Shown here piece by piece: positions 26,759 through 36,971 of a DNA stretch of 64,000 nucleotides. A model generated the notes under the pieces. The model was not told where the DNA came from and did no database searches. It saw only the letters and a list, made by a program, of their open reading frames with translations. How positions within the stretch are numbered: position 1 is the first letter of the stretch; the number at the start of each line of letters is the position of its first letter. Position numbers and translations under genes: made by a program. Source of the stretch: Acanthornis magna (taxonomy: Eukaryota > Chordata > Aves > Passeriformes > Acanthizidae); assembly GCA_036785705.1 (NCBI GenBank), contig JAWUZG010000018.1:6297501-6361500 (forward strand), read 5' to 3'.

Positions 26759-29127
26759 ATTCCACACCAGGTACTGAAGCTATTTTAACTTGGCTTGGTA
26801 TTTTTTTCAAGCAATAAATTTAACAGGAAGAGATCCTTTAAAAGGGCAACCAGCAAATGAAGAAGTATACAACACTACAGCTTGCTGGAGCAAATTATGC
26901 AACAGCAAGATACAAAGGTTTTACACAGTTCAGCGAAACTGTGGGAGGCTTTGAAGTGTACCCATCAAGGGCTTTAAATGAAAACTTGATATGCAATCAG
27001 CTGTCAAGAACACACATCAGAACTCCTTGATTCATTCTGTGTTAGGTTGTTGTAGGATTGTTTTTAAGGATGGAGTGAAGTGATATTTATACTCTGTTTT
27101 AGCTGCCTCACTGATAAGTGCAAAATCTGACAACTGATGTCAAATATTCTGTCATGTGCTCCAATGATAACTTCTTTCCATAAATCATTTATTAACATAA
27201 CAATGTGGAAACATTATCATCCGAGTATAATAAACTATTGAGAAATTGTAAGCAATTTTGTCTGCACAACATTCATAATCCCCATTGTTTATTTAAATAT
27301 ATTATGATCTAAATAAAATAGATATTTGTAAAGTCTTAACATCCTATGTCTCATAGAGAGCATGATCTCATAAGAGTGAACATCCCACAAGAGATAACAA
27401 GGGAAGTGGAGTTAGGAAAATACAGCCAAGGTCACAACTGGCAATGAGAGAGTAGGTAGATATTATTTACTCATTAACACTTCCAATTTCAGTGCTAAGG
27501 AGCACCTGATAAAGACAGTTTTGAAGCCAGGTTCAAAATTAACATCAGGACACAACAATTTACACAAAGGGCAGCTAAACTGCACAACTCCTTATCACAG
27601 AACACCATGGATGCCAGAAATTTACATGCAAGCTTGGGAATAAAAAAATCACTGATAACTCCTAAACACAAACTCAGAAAGTCTCTAAACCGCAAGTGTC
27701 AGAACTTCATGAAAACATCAACATACATTAGTTCTGCTTTCAGGCCCTCTCCTTGGTAATTTTTTTCTCTGACAGGTGGAGTTTTGATCCTTCTCAGTAG
27801 GGCTGTCCATACGGCCTCACATTCCCCAAATTCTGATCACAGCATGCAAGAAGGCATGTTCTGACAATAACCAGAGGCTTTAAAACAGATTTTGGCTTTA
27901 CATATCATTCAACCAGACAGAGGGAACAAGTAATATTTGATTCTAATTTCTAAAATCTACAATAAAATACCTTTTTAACCCATTTTGATATAAAAGTTTA
28001 AGAAAGATAACAGCAATGCCAAACCATTAGAGTAAAACAGAACCTGAAAGATGACAACACAAGGCCTGTTCTTCCAAGTTTGTTGTGAGTTATGATGCAA
28101 TTTAGGCAAGCAACAAGAGTAAGTCAACACTTTGCAAAACAGGATTTATGTATTCTTGCCTCACAGGAATGAGAAGAGGAATGATTACATATTTTGCTCA
28201 GTTCTCAAAGAATTAACATCACAACTTATATCACACACTTTTATCTCTTCAACATCTACCTCTGCAAGCATTTTTTCTTAAGTTTTTAAGAACAAGGAAT
28301 TTCTTCACTTACAAAGTTACTGGTTTTTTTTTCTTCTTAAAGGTAAATTTTTTTTTTTAAATTAAGGGTTTATATTCTTCATGCATTTAAAAATTTTTTG
28401 TTGCATGTACCAAGAAACACATTGCTGTACAAAGTGCACCTTTGGGTGATCTTGGTGCATAAGAGCATCAAACTCAGTTCTGTTAATTAAAGATTTCTTG
28501 GTTCAGTTTGTTTATGTGCACGTTCTAACAGCCACAGCATTGCCAACAGTGAAGAGCTCCTGAAGCTACAAAAAGTCTGCCTTTAAACAAAGCATGAGAT
28601 ACAGCGATTGAGATACTATGTAAGTACTGCTGAAACGTTAACAGCAAAAAAGAAACAAGCGGGGATTTTTTTTTTAATTAAGATGACTGTTATCTAACTC
28701 TCAGCTGGTGACCTTTTAGAGGCGTGAGCTTTACAAATCTGGCTTCTGAGCGCAGTGCTCGGAGAGCAATCATAAGTAAGCCATTCACCACTTTTCGACT
28801 GTTTTTGCTCCGTCAGGCAGGCAATACAAACAAGTCACAGTGCTCTGCTAAAGCCTCTACTCCAGAAGCGGTTTACAGGGCTTTTTCCCTCCCCACGCCA
28901 TTATTACTGAAAACTCTGCGAACCACATTAAATTAGTAGCAGCGTCAGGAGAACTTCAGCTACTGTTAGATGTACTTTTGTTTGGTCTTTGGGAATTGCC
29001 TGGGAGACTTCGACTAAGAGAGAGGCAGCGAGATGGAAGTTTCTTCCTTCTCAGGGGCTGAGCCCGACTCGCTCTGCGAAGGTTTCCGAGCCGGCGGCCT
29101 TCGCTTACAAAACAACCCAAAGAAAGT

Positions 29128-29226
29128 GAAACAAAAAAAAAACCCAAAAAACAAACCAACCCACAAAAAACCCCCACCAAAAAAAAAAAAAAAAAAAAAA
29201 AATTAAAAAAAAAAAAAAAAAAAAAA
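29128..29226 (+). repeat. A-rich low-complexity block with a near-pure A48 tract
   Basis: An AC-poor, A-rich stretch ends in 24 A, two T and 22 A (29179-29226). On the sense strand of TBC1D14 it is a long poly(T) about 300 nt downstream of the exon 1 donor. It could be a degraded retroposon tail or simple slippage; no associated retroposon body was recognised. Confidence 0.9.
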
Positions 29227-29528
29227 GGCAAAGCCTTGAGCAAGCAGCGCTCACTCTCCTCTGCGGTCTTTAACCCACTCGGTGAACACTCCGAAGGCAC
29301 AGCCCACCTGCTCCTCTTAACTTTTTAATGTGACCACGGCCAGACAAGTGAGCAGCCGCAGCCAGCCCGGCCCCGGCGAGCCCCTCGGCGCTGAGGCTGC
29401 TCCCGCCGGCCGCGCTCGGCCCCGGGCTCTGCCCCTCACACCAACAGGTACCACCAACACCCCCAGCCCCGGCAGGGCTGCGCCGCCGCCCGAGCAGGAA
29501 GAGCCCCGAGGAACCCCGGACACCTCAC

Positions 29529-29571
29529 CAGGGTAGCGCTGCCCTCCGTCGCTCTCGTCACGCTGGGCCAT
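29529..29571 (-). CDS. TBC1D14: TBC1D14 exon 1, coding part with the predicted start codon
   Basis: An ATG at 29571-29569 sits in a good Kozak setting (G at -3 and G at +4) inside the CpG island and opens a 14-codon peptide, MAQRDESDGGQRYP, plus one base. A consensus donor (G|GTGAGG) follows at 29528. The exon therefore ends in phase 1. The next exon begins after a CAG acceptor at 24075 and needs exactly one upstream base, so the join makes valine and continues into the recognised TBC1D14 frame. Exon 2 has no in-frame ATG of its own, so a start in an upstream exon is required. Assignment rests on phase, Kozak context and position; there is no transcript evidence. The 5' UTR probably runs up to about 29950. 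Confidence 0.72.
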
Positions 29572-29926
29572 GCCCGACCCGCCCCACAGCCGCTGCTGCG
29601 GGACTAGGAGGCGGCCGGGGGCTGCGGCGGGCGGTCCATGTCGCTGCTCTCCCGTCCCCGCGGAGCAGCGCCGCGTTCAGCGCGGCTGAGGCAGAGCAGC
29701 CGCCCCTCGCCGGGCGCCCCCGCGGCGCAGCGCGGGGCCTCCCATGGCGCTGGCGGCGCACACCTGGCCGCGGGACAGGTGCCGGGCTCCTCCGGCGATG
29801 CTCCAGCCCCCGCGGCTCGGGCTCCTCCCGCCGTGCCGCCGCTCCCCCTGCCCAGCGCGGCGGGGGAAGCACCGCCCGCCGGGGCAGGGAACGCCTGCGC
29901 GGAGGGGGGCGAGGGGTGGCCGCCGG

Positions 29927-29938
29927 GCGCCATTTTGA
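29927..29938 (-). promoter_or_regulatory. YY1-like element (TCAAAATGGCGC on the minus strand)
   Basis: The minus strand reads AAAATGGCGCC, matching the YY1 core ATGGC with flanking CGC. Such sites often lie just downstream of transcription starts in CpG promoters. That suggests a TBC1D14 start close to 29950, about 380 nt upstream of the ATG. The motif is seen; the start position is inferred. Confidence 0.5.
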
Positions 29939-30029
29939 ATCGCCTCAGCGCCCGCGGAGGGGCGGGTGATGGTGCTGGCTTGGCCCCGCGGCGGAGGCGC
30001 CCGGGAGTGGGACTGTGGGCGCTGATGCC

Positions 30030-30361
30030 GAGGAGCGCCTGGAATGGAGGGAAGGGGGGCTGTGGCTGAGGGCGCTGATGGTGAGGAGCCCCTGGAACGG
30101 AGAGAAAGCGGGGCTGTGGCTGAGGGCGCTGGTTCGGCGGAGTCCCTGGAACCGAGGGAAGCGGGGCTGTGGCTGAGGACGCTGGTTCCGAGGAGTCCCT
30201 GGGACGGAGAGAAAGCAGGGCTGGGGCTGAGGGCGCTGGTTCGGAGGAGTCCCTGGAAGTGAGGGAAGCGGGGCTGGGGCTGGGGGCGCTGGTTCCGAGG
30301 AGCCCCTGGAACGGAGGGAAGTGGGGCTGGGGCTGGGGGCGCTCGTTCCGAGGAGCCCCCG
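30030..30361 (+). repeat. 53/54-bp minisatellite, six copies plus a partial
   Basis: Units start at 30030, 30083, 30137, 30190, 30244 and 30297, with a partial at 30350. Lengths are 53, 54, 53, 54, 53 and 53. Each opens with GAGGAG or GCGGAG followed by a CCCTGGAA-type block, a GGGAAGCGGGGCTG-type block and a GGGCGCTGGTTC-type end. Copies differ at several bases, so the array is not freshly amplified. It lies inside the TBC1D14 promoter island, upstream of the predicted start of transcription. Confidence 0.93.
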
Positions 30362-30480
30362 CTCGGCCAGGGCCGCTCCTTGGCTGCCGGGCGCTGCACC
30401 CTGTCCCGCGTTACTGCTGGGGCCGGCGGGCGGCCCTGACCATCCCCGCGGGGAGCAGGTAGGCGGGCGGGCTGCACTCG

Positions 30481-33400
30481 TGTTGCCGCCTGCGTTTAGG
30501 ACGGAAACAAAATTCAGTGGGTTTACCTAATGTGGGGTGGGGAAGGTGTGGAGTGCAGGTGTGTCCTTAGCTCTGTGGAACCTTGGCATCACGCTCTGTA
30601 ATGCGAAAAGGGGAGCCTCTAAGGTGGTAATTGCGATTTTTTTTGTATGTTTATCTTTCCCTTTTCTTCACCTTCTGTCTCAAAGTGAAGCCTTTCGCAG
30701 TTCACATGGAGCTGTGCACACCCTGCTCCGCCCCCACACTGAAATTATGAGCAGTCAGCACCTCACAGGGTCGTGTTTCCTTATCATCCGTGAAACTCGG
30801 TACTGCTGGTTTTTTTTCTACGAGGGTCATATGTTTCGCACGTAGACTCGTTGATCATGTCTCTAGAACGGTGTTAAGATAAAGCTGTCCCCCATCTGAA
30901 CCGAGGATGTAAGTACTCTCGTCACCTCACACCTCTCATGTCTACACTGAAGCTGGAAGTGTGAGAGTAGCAAACGCGGAAATATCTGAACTTGTGTTGG
31001 TGTAGCTGGTTTGATATCAAGCAGTGCAAACCTATGATTATTCAAGCTTTGATATGGGCAAGTTACACGTGAATGTGAGAGGCTGAGGTAAACCTGTACA
31101 GAAGTACATGCCACCATGACCCTGTTCACACCAATTCCATACTATAAAGATAAGAATTCCATACTATAAAGATAAGAATTAGGTCATTATGAAAATGCTT
31201 GAAAATCGACCATCAACCAAAAATCATACCTCTGCAGATATGTTCAGTTTGTTTCTGTGACTGAATCAGTCCTTAGTCTGCTGTATTTCTAAGGTGGTTA
31301 TCAACATAAAATTATTTAAAATTGGCACTAATTCCTCCATATCTTCTTTTGAAAATCTATCTCTGTAAGATAGCTTCCATATTAAATGTAAATAAATAAA
31401 GGTAAATAAAAGCAAACATTTCGAGGCACTTGTTTATGTGCAAAAGATTTTTTGAGCGTATACTGTCACTAATTCCTTTTTCAGTATTAATATTTTTCCT
31501 TCTGTTTTTGAGAGTGAGAATCAATTCTTCTGTTGGAGCAACCAGAAGAGTGTATTGTCATCATGGTGTGTCATGGTACCTGGGTCAGCTGTTTGGTTCC
31601 CAGGGTAAATAGCAGAATGGAAACACACAGTCAGGAATTCTGTAAGTCTACAGAGTACCCACACAGGAAATAATGATACTCCCAGCTTCATAATATAATT
31701 GGACTGAAGAAACAATTAGAAAAACCTGCAGCAGAAAATCTTTCAGCAGTAGCAGAGCATATGGAAAGTCACAGAAAATGACAGCCTAGTCAGTACAAAA
31801 AAACCCCAAACCTCTATTGCACATGAATGGCTGTGTAACTCATAGGAAAGGGGAAGTAGCATTTCTGGTTGTCATGAGCTATTATGAAAAGGTGTTTTGC
31901 ATTAGCAGTTAGCATCAGTCCTGTTCATGCCCCCTCCAACCCAAATAGGATAGTTTCTGTCTGCAAATGTTTATTATTATTCCTCTGTATGGGGAAAAGC
32001 TGAAGGGCTCCCATTGGGACTAAATACAGTGTCACACCACTAGCTCTGATGGAAGTGTGGCATGTGCTAATTACTAAAAGGAAACAGAACAGGTACTGCT
32101 GGGTACAGGAAGTATAAATGCATAACTCAGTGCAAAGGGGACCTTTAGCACCTTTCTTTTGCAGCAGCTGTGCAAAATTTAAAGTCCACACAGAAATCAA
32201 GGCTTCCTGTTTAAACACGTGGGTTGTAAATAAATCCTCAGAAGTGTGATAAGAAGTTTGTTGTGGCACTTAATCAGCGTGGTTATTATCAGTCTTCTGC
32301 CACTGATTCAGGGTCAAGTAAACCTGTAGAGCACTTTGTAAAAATTCTTGGGATAAAATCCCAATCTCTTGTTTTGTTTAAGTGTCCTGCCTGCAGCTGT
32401 TGTGTAGAAATGAAACACTACATAGAACAGCCTCAAACTGGCAACTGATGTTCACCTAGTGGGCAAAAAATTTCTACATGTCTAATAAGCTGATGCTAGA
32501 GAATTTAATTTTTTTAAAACAGTCAGTTCAAAAGCTCTGTCATACAGACTGATATTCATGCCAGCAGAGTTTGATATGCCAGTTTTATGGTTATTCTGCA
32601 AGAAAGTGTGAAGAGTTTGTGCTCTGCTCCCTCTCAGTGATTTTTCCAAACTATACTACATATGATAAAAGTACACAAAATACCAGTCCTTCCTGTTTGA
32701 TTAGAGCCAAGGAACAGAAATGTAAGTTTCTGTCATACTTCTTACGCCTGTAGATGTGAGAAAGCATTCTCTGCTTAGGCTTTCAGTTCTGTTTTGAAGC
32801 TTCAGCAATTTTGTAATTGATACAACTTCAAATTTAGTTTTTAAAGAGCTAGATGAGAACATCTAGATTGAATTTTCATTCATCACAAGCCAAGTATGAT
32901 GCAAGCAGCTTTCAGAGCCAGCCAAACTCAGCTTCATTTGAATCTGCTGTGCAGCTCTCGGAAGTCAGTAATTCTGTCATAAGCTAGAGGACATTTTAAT
33001 GTATTTTTTTCTCTAGTTAGCCAAAGATTTGCATATTGTGAAGGTACAACACTGAATGTGATCTGACCAAGAGGTCCTGCCTCCACTTGCCATCACTGTC
33101 ATTTAAGGCAGTTTTGGTTCACCCAAGCCAGAGTACAAGGGTACTGACGGTGGCAGTGCTGGATACTCTGATTTACCATCCATCATGCCACAAGACAGAG
33201 AAGTTCTATCTGAAAGCAAATTTTAGCACACAGAGAGACATTGCTCCTTTTCCTCCTTACCTTACAGAAGTGCTTGTAGGCACAGGGAAGTAACTAATGC
33301 ATGTTATATGGCACAAGAAAATGGAACAATGAATAAATCCAGGTGTCTACTGATTCGTAGCAATGAAAAGGGTAATAATTCTGTGACAAATACCAATACC

Positions 33401-36400
33401 TTGGAAGCAGATGCTGATGCTTTTGAGAAATTAATATTATGCTCTTCTACTTCAAATTCATCAGAAATTAATTTTGTTCCCACAAAAGTATTTTTGCCTG
33501 TCTGTATTTGACAGCAGTCCATTTCCAGCATGGCCACCATCTGCACAGGCATTCCTACTAGCAGTGGAATATAAGTACACCAGGCCATTTTAATTGGTTT
33601 GGGGTGAATCAGGAATAGCTGGAGAATATGCCATTTGATTATCACAAAAGGCTGCCTCTTCCTATAGGAACTTAGACCTGATAAAGGATGAGGAAGCTTC
33701 ATCACTGTTAACCTTTCTGTTACCACGGGGTAAGAATAGACTGAGATGTGTTCCCTTCCATGAGACAGCAAGAAAATGAAGAGCAGAAAAGGCAGGGGAA
33801 GAGTGCGTGAGATTTTCCAGCATGTTTGAACCGATATTACTGCAACATGATGCGTGACAGGATTGTTTCTATCACTGTCTACAAGCTGTTTAGGAAATAC
33901 AAAATGAGTAATAAGGTGTGAAGGAGTAAAACTATATCAACTAAAAATATTAGTCCTTGTATAGTATCTCAGAATTGCAGAATCCTAAGTGCCCATAAAT
34001 AATTGCTAACAAAGCCTCTATGGTACCTCTGTTACAGATCTTCACTCATCACTAAATCATGCCAGCGAAGAACACGCTTATTATGCACAGCTGCATAATG
34101 AAAAGTTGGAGTTCTGTAACAAATTTATTCTCTTAAGCAAGCACAATTTAAATTACAGATCTATTATGTAGCAGTTGCCAACATCACAACTTTCTGTTGG
34201 AATTCACTTGGAAGAACAAAGTAAGTACTGGACTAAAGATCAATTGTTGTCTGGACCTAGTGTGGATGAATGAAACTAAGTAACATTCAGTCTGGGCAGG
34301 TAACACATCCCATTATTATGTCTCCATGGATTTGCAGTGCTTCAAAGAATTTAATATTTTTGTATTGAATACAATTATGGGGAAAATGGTGAAAAAATAT
34401 TGAAAACCGATGAATAACAACTAAGACTTCTTGAAGACTTTGTTGTCAAATAAATGAGGGTTCAAGAGTCAAGTGACCGAGGGCTAGGACTCCATTGCAA
34501 AATGAGGACACGTAGAAGCCAAACATCAATGCAAAAATTAGAGGTTATAAAATGTAAGAAAAAAAGGAAAAAGGCAAAATCCTACTAAAAGGGAATTGGA
34601 AACATAAGGGATGTTCTTTATATTCATTATTATACAATTAAAGTAACTGCAAAAATGAAAAATTCAACACCAGTTTCTGTCCCATATCTAGAAGGGATCA
34701 GGGTGGTCCATCACAGCAGGTAGAGATTAATGAGGCAAATTACTCTTCAGACAACGGGCCTAAACAACATACAAGTTGTACCTTATTTTAACATAAGTTG
34801 GGGATCAATAAAGGAAAAATTACACAAGTTTCTGTAGGTCATTACATAATTTCTGACACATTTGTCTAATATATTCCTAAAAATCTCTAGTGGTAGAAGT
34901 GGCATCCCTTTTTTTAGGCAGCGCTTATGTATTTGTTTTCAGTACTGCTCTTTGCTTGAGCATTTCCATTGCTATGAACAAGGAAAGCACTGAGATGAAT
35001 CTGCAAATGTACTCATCTATACTATTAAAGAGTATTTTTAACAGGTGTGATTGCTTAGAATAGTTTGAGAAGAAATTCAAGAATTTGAGTTCCTAGTGTT
35101 ATGAGTCAAGGGGAGTTGCTGCTTCTTCTGTGTCTGTTTGTATTGAGTAAAATAAGGCCTGTGCAGAATAACGGGCAGTTAGCCCTTCATTAACAGCTCC
35201 TGAAATCTTTATGTGACAAGCAGTTGTAGCACTATGAAATGGCTGCTAGTGCCGTTAATCGAAGGGACCCTGCATCATGACAGAGGGACACAGAGACTTC
35301 TGCAGCCCTTCGTTCTTGGATTAGCTGCAAATACATAACGGCAGACACTGTCCTTCCAGATTCATTTGCCCCGCAGGAAGGCTATCAGGCAGAAGGCAGT
35401 GTCCATGACAGCCTCTCAGCTCAGCCTCTGTGCTCGCTGTTTATAGCTGAAGTTGTCACACAAGGATGAAGCAGGGCAGGGACACCACTGTTTAGTCACT
35501 CAGTGGCTTTTTCTCAGCAGCACGTTGGCCCACTGCAAGCTCTGTTAGCTGTTTTTTCCTGTTCATCCCATTATCATTCCCCTGGAGCAGAGGTAGATCA
35601 TAAAATTTATAAGCATTTGCATGTAATACTACATTTTGAGAGGAACTTCAACAATGGAACAGAAGTCTTAGAGTAGGAGGCTAAAATACATCACTGAAGT
35701 CTCCTTTGTCCCAAACCTCTGGAGTCTTGTTGCTACTAGTTTCACAGGTCATAAAAGAAAATTATGTGAAATGCTGTATGTGAAAGGTAATGACTAATTC
35801 ATTGGGGATAATACTTAACTATGCTGGTTCTGGCAGGGAAAGAATGAGTTACTGTGAAGGAATCCTGGCTTTCCAGAAGGTTTACTACCTTCCCATGTAT
35901 TTTCACACCAGACACTCCCATGAAGTCACAGTGTGACATGCATTTACAGCCTGTCCTACCATTGACAGATGCACTTGCTGGCTAGGACTGACTATACAGT
36001 TGTTTTAGTATGACAGAAGCATTGTTTACACTGGAAATTAATTCTTTATGATATGTGTATTTCATATTAATTCAGACACAGCAATTGAAAAGCCTGGCTG
36101 ATGAAATGTGATTCTTTTATCAAGCATCTTCTATAAACACAATGAAAATATACTCCTTCTGCTGTACTTAAGAAATAATTGAAAACAATGTATGCCTTTA
36201 AAAGTTTCAACTACTGAGTCTGAACAAAAGTATTAACCCAAGGCACTTCCTTACAGAGGGACTCTTCCATTATTTCCAAGTGTGTGTTTCTGTGTTGTTT
36301 TCACTGCACTTCTAATTCAGCAGAGTTGGAATCATTCTGCACAGAATCCCAGGTCACTTTGGCTGCAGACTTACAGCACCTCAGTGCACAAGGCTCCACC

Positions 36401-36944
36401 AAGTGGAATGTGAACTGTCTGGGCTTTTTTCCTTTCTGTGAAAGGAGGCGTGGCCATGGAATTAGGAAAGTGTACTTAGTTGTCATAGATGCAGTTTTCT
36501 AGAAGTAGAAGTGAGATAGTGATTACTTGATGGCTGAACACGAGCTGAAAGCAGAAAATGAAGTCTGCTAGGTTAGATTCCATAACATTGTATTACATAC
36601 AAGTTCTGTAATTGCTATGTGAGAGAGGGTCTGGGTTTGCTTGGGTTTAATTTCTTTTTTGAAAAGGTCTCACGTTTTCTAAACATGAATTTGTCATTAT
36701 AAATTAATTTCTATGGAAATAAAGTGGGGACAAAACTCATTTTGCCTTTTTTTTTTTTTTTAAAGAACACATGCAATGTATTTAATTCTCCTACAGCCTA
36801 AAAATAGTTTAAAAAATTACAGCAATGAAAAGGACTCCCAAACTAGGTATGTCATGCTATTTCTCCAGAATGTTTAATGCTTAACTTCATGTTGTATCTA
36901 AGTTATACACACCAGCCCAAAGAAAATGAAGACACACACACACC
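30481..36944. other. Intergenic region between TBC1D14 and KIAA0232
   Basis: About 6.5 kb between the TBC1D14 island and the KIAA0232 poly(A) site. It contains an exact 22-bp tandem duplication (31134-31177) and a possible conserved block around 35160-35300. Open frames are mostly under 120 codons; the longest (33304-33771, minus, 155 codons) has no recognisable homology. No RNA gene or intact transposon was identified. Confidence 0.7.
31134..31177 (+). repeat. Exact 22-bp tandem duplication
   Basis: Two identical copies, 31134-31155 and 31156-31177, each beginning ATTCCATACTATAAAG. The identity implies a recent duplication. Confidence 0.9.
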
Positions 36945-36971
36945 ATCCAATTGTCCTTTTATATTTTTATT
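36932..36971 (-). terminator. KIAA0232: KIAA0232 distal poly(A) signal
   Basis: On the minus strand AATAAA lies at 36971-36966. About 20 nt later comes the likely cleavage point near 36945, followed by a GT-repeat (the plus-strand ACACAC run at 36933-36946) that serves as the GU-rich downstream element. Hexamer, spacing and GU element are all canonical. Confidence 0.85.

Larger units (their letters stand above)
24075..29528 (-). other. TBC1D14: TBC1D14 intron 1
   Basis: A 5.45-kb intron between the CpG-island first exon and exon 2. It holds a T/G-rich low-complexity tract just upstream of exon 2 (24113-24190 on the plus strand), a hairpin (24630-24658), an RFX-like palindrome (25942-25965), an AAG-rich run (26733-26758) and a long A-rich block (29128-29226) beside the CpG island. 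No other coding exon was recognised. Confidence 0.7.
1..29950 (-). other. TBC1D14: TBC1D14 gene, 5' part (exons 1-3 and introns; 3' part lies left of the window)
   Basis: Three coding exons on the minus strand encode a protein matching the N-terminal half of vertebrate TBC1D14. Known for the family: TBC1D14 is a TBC-domain protein of recycling endosomes and Golgi that binds active RAB11, ULK1 and, through its N-terminal region, the TRAPPIII complex, and tunes autophagosome formation. Visible here are 900 nt of CDS (43 + 736 + 121), giving 300 residues with all phases consistent. The TBC domain is not in the window. The gene follows KIAA0232 head to tail, as in human. The 5' boundary near 29950 is inferred from the CpG island and a YY1 motif, not from a mapped transcription start. 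Confidence 0.93.
29330..30480 (-). promoter_or_regulatory. TBC1D14: CpG island promoter of TBC1D14
   Basis: GC content rises abruptly from the AT-rich surroundings and CpG dinucleotides are dense from about 29330 to 30480. The island covers the predicted ATG and donor of exon 1, GC boxes such as GGGGCGGG near 29957, and a YY1-type element. No TATA box or CCAAT box is evident, consistent with a dispersed housekeeping promoter. The distal half is occupied by a 53/54-bp minisatellite. Long open frames on both strands across the island are by-products of high GC. Divergent transcription toward the plus strand is possible but unsupported. Confidence 0.85.

Noticed and set aside
29638..30069. A 143-codon plus-strand open frame in the CpG island
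   Set aside because: GC-driven absence of stops and no family resemblance; it overlaps the TBC1D14 promoter and 5' UTR.
29677..30477. A 266-codon minus-strand open frame across the CpG island and minisatellite
   Set aside because: Its composition is proline/alanine/serine-rich because of high GC. It runs through a repeat whose unit length is not a multiple of three, and it has no recognisable homology; the real exon 1 frame is elsewhere.
33304..33771. A 155-codon minus-strand open frame in the intergenic region
   Set aside because: No recognisable domain or homologue, no promoter or poly(A) context, and frames of this length are expected by chance over 64 kb.
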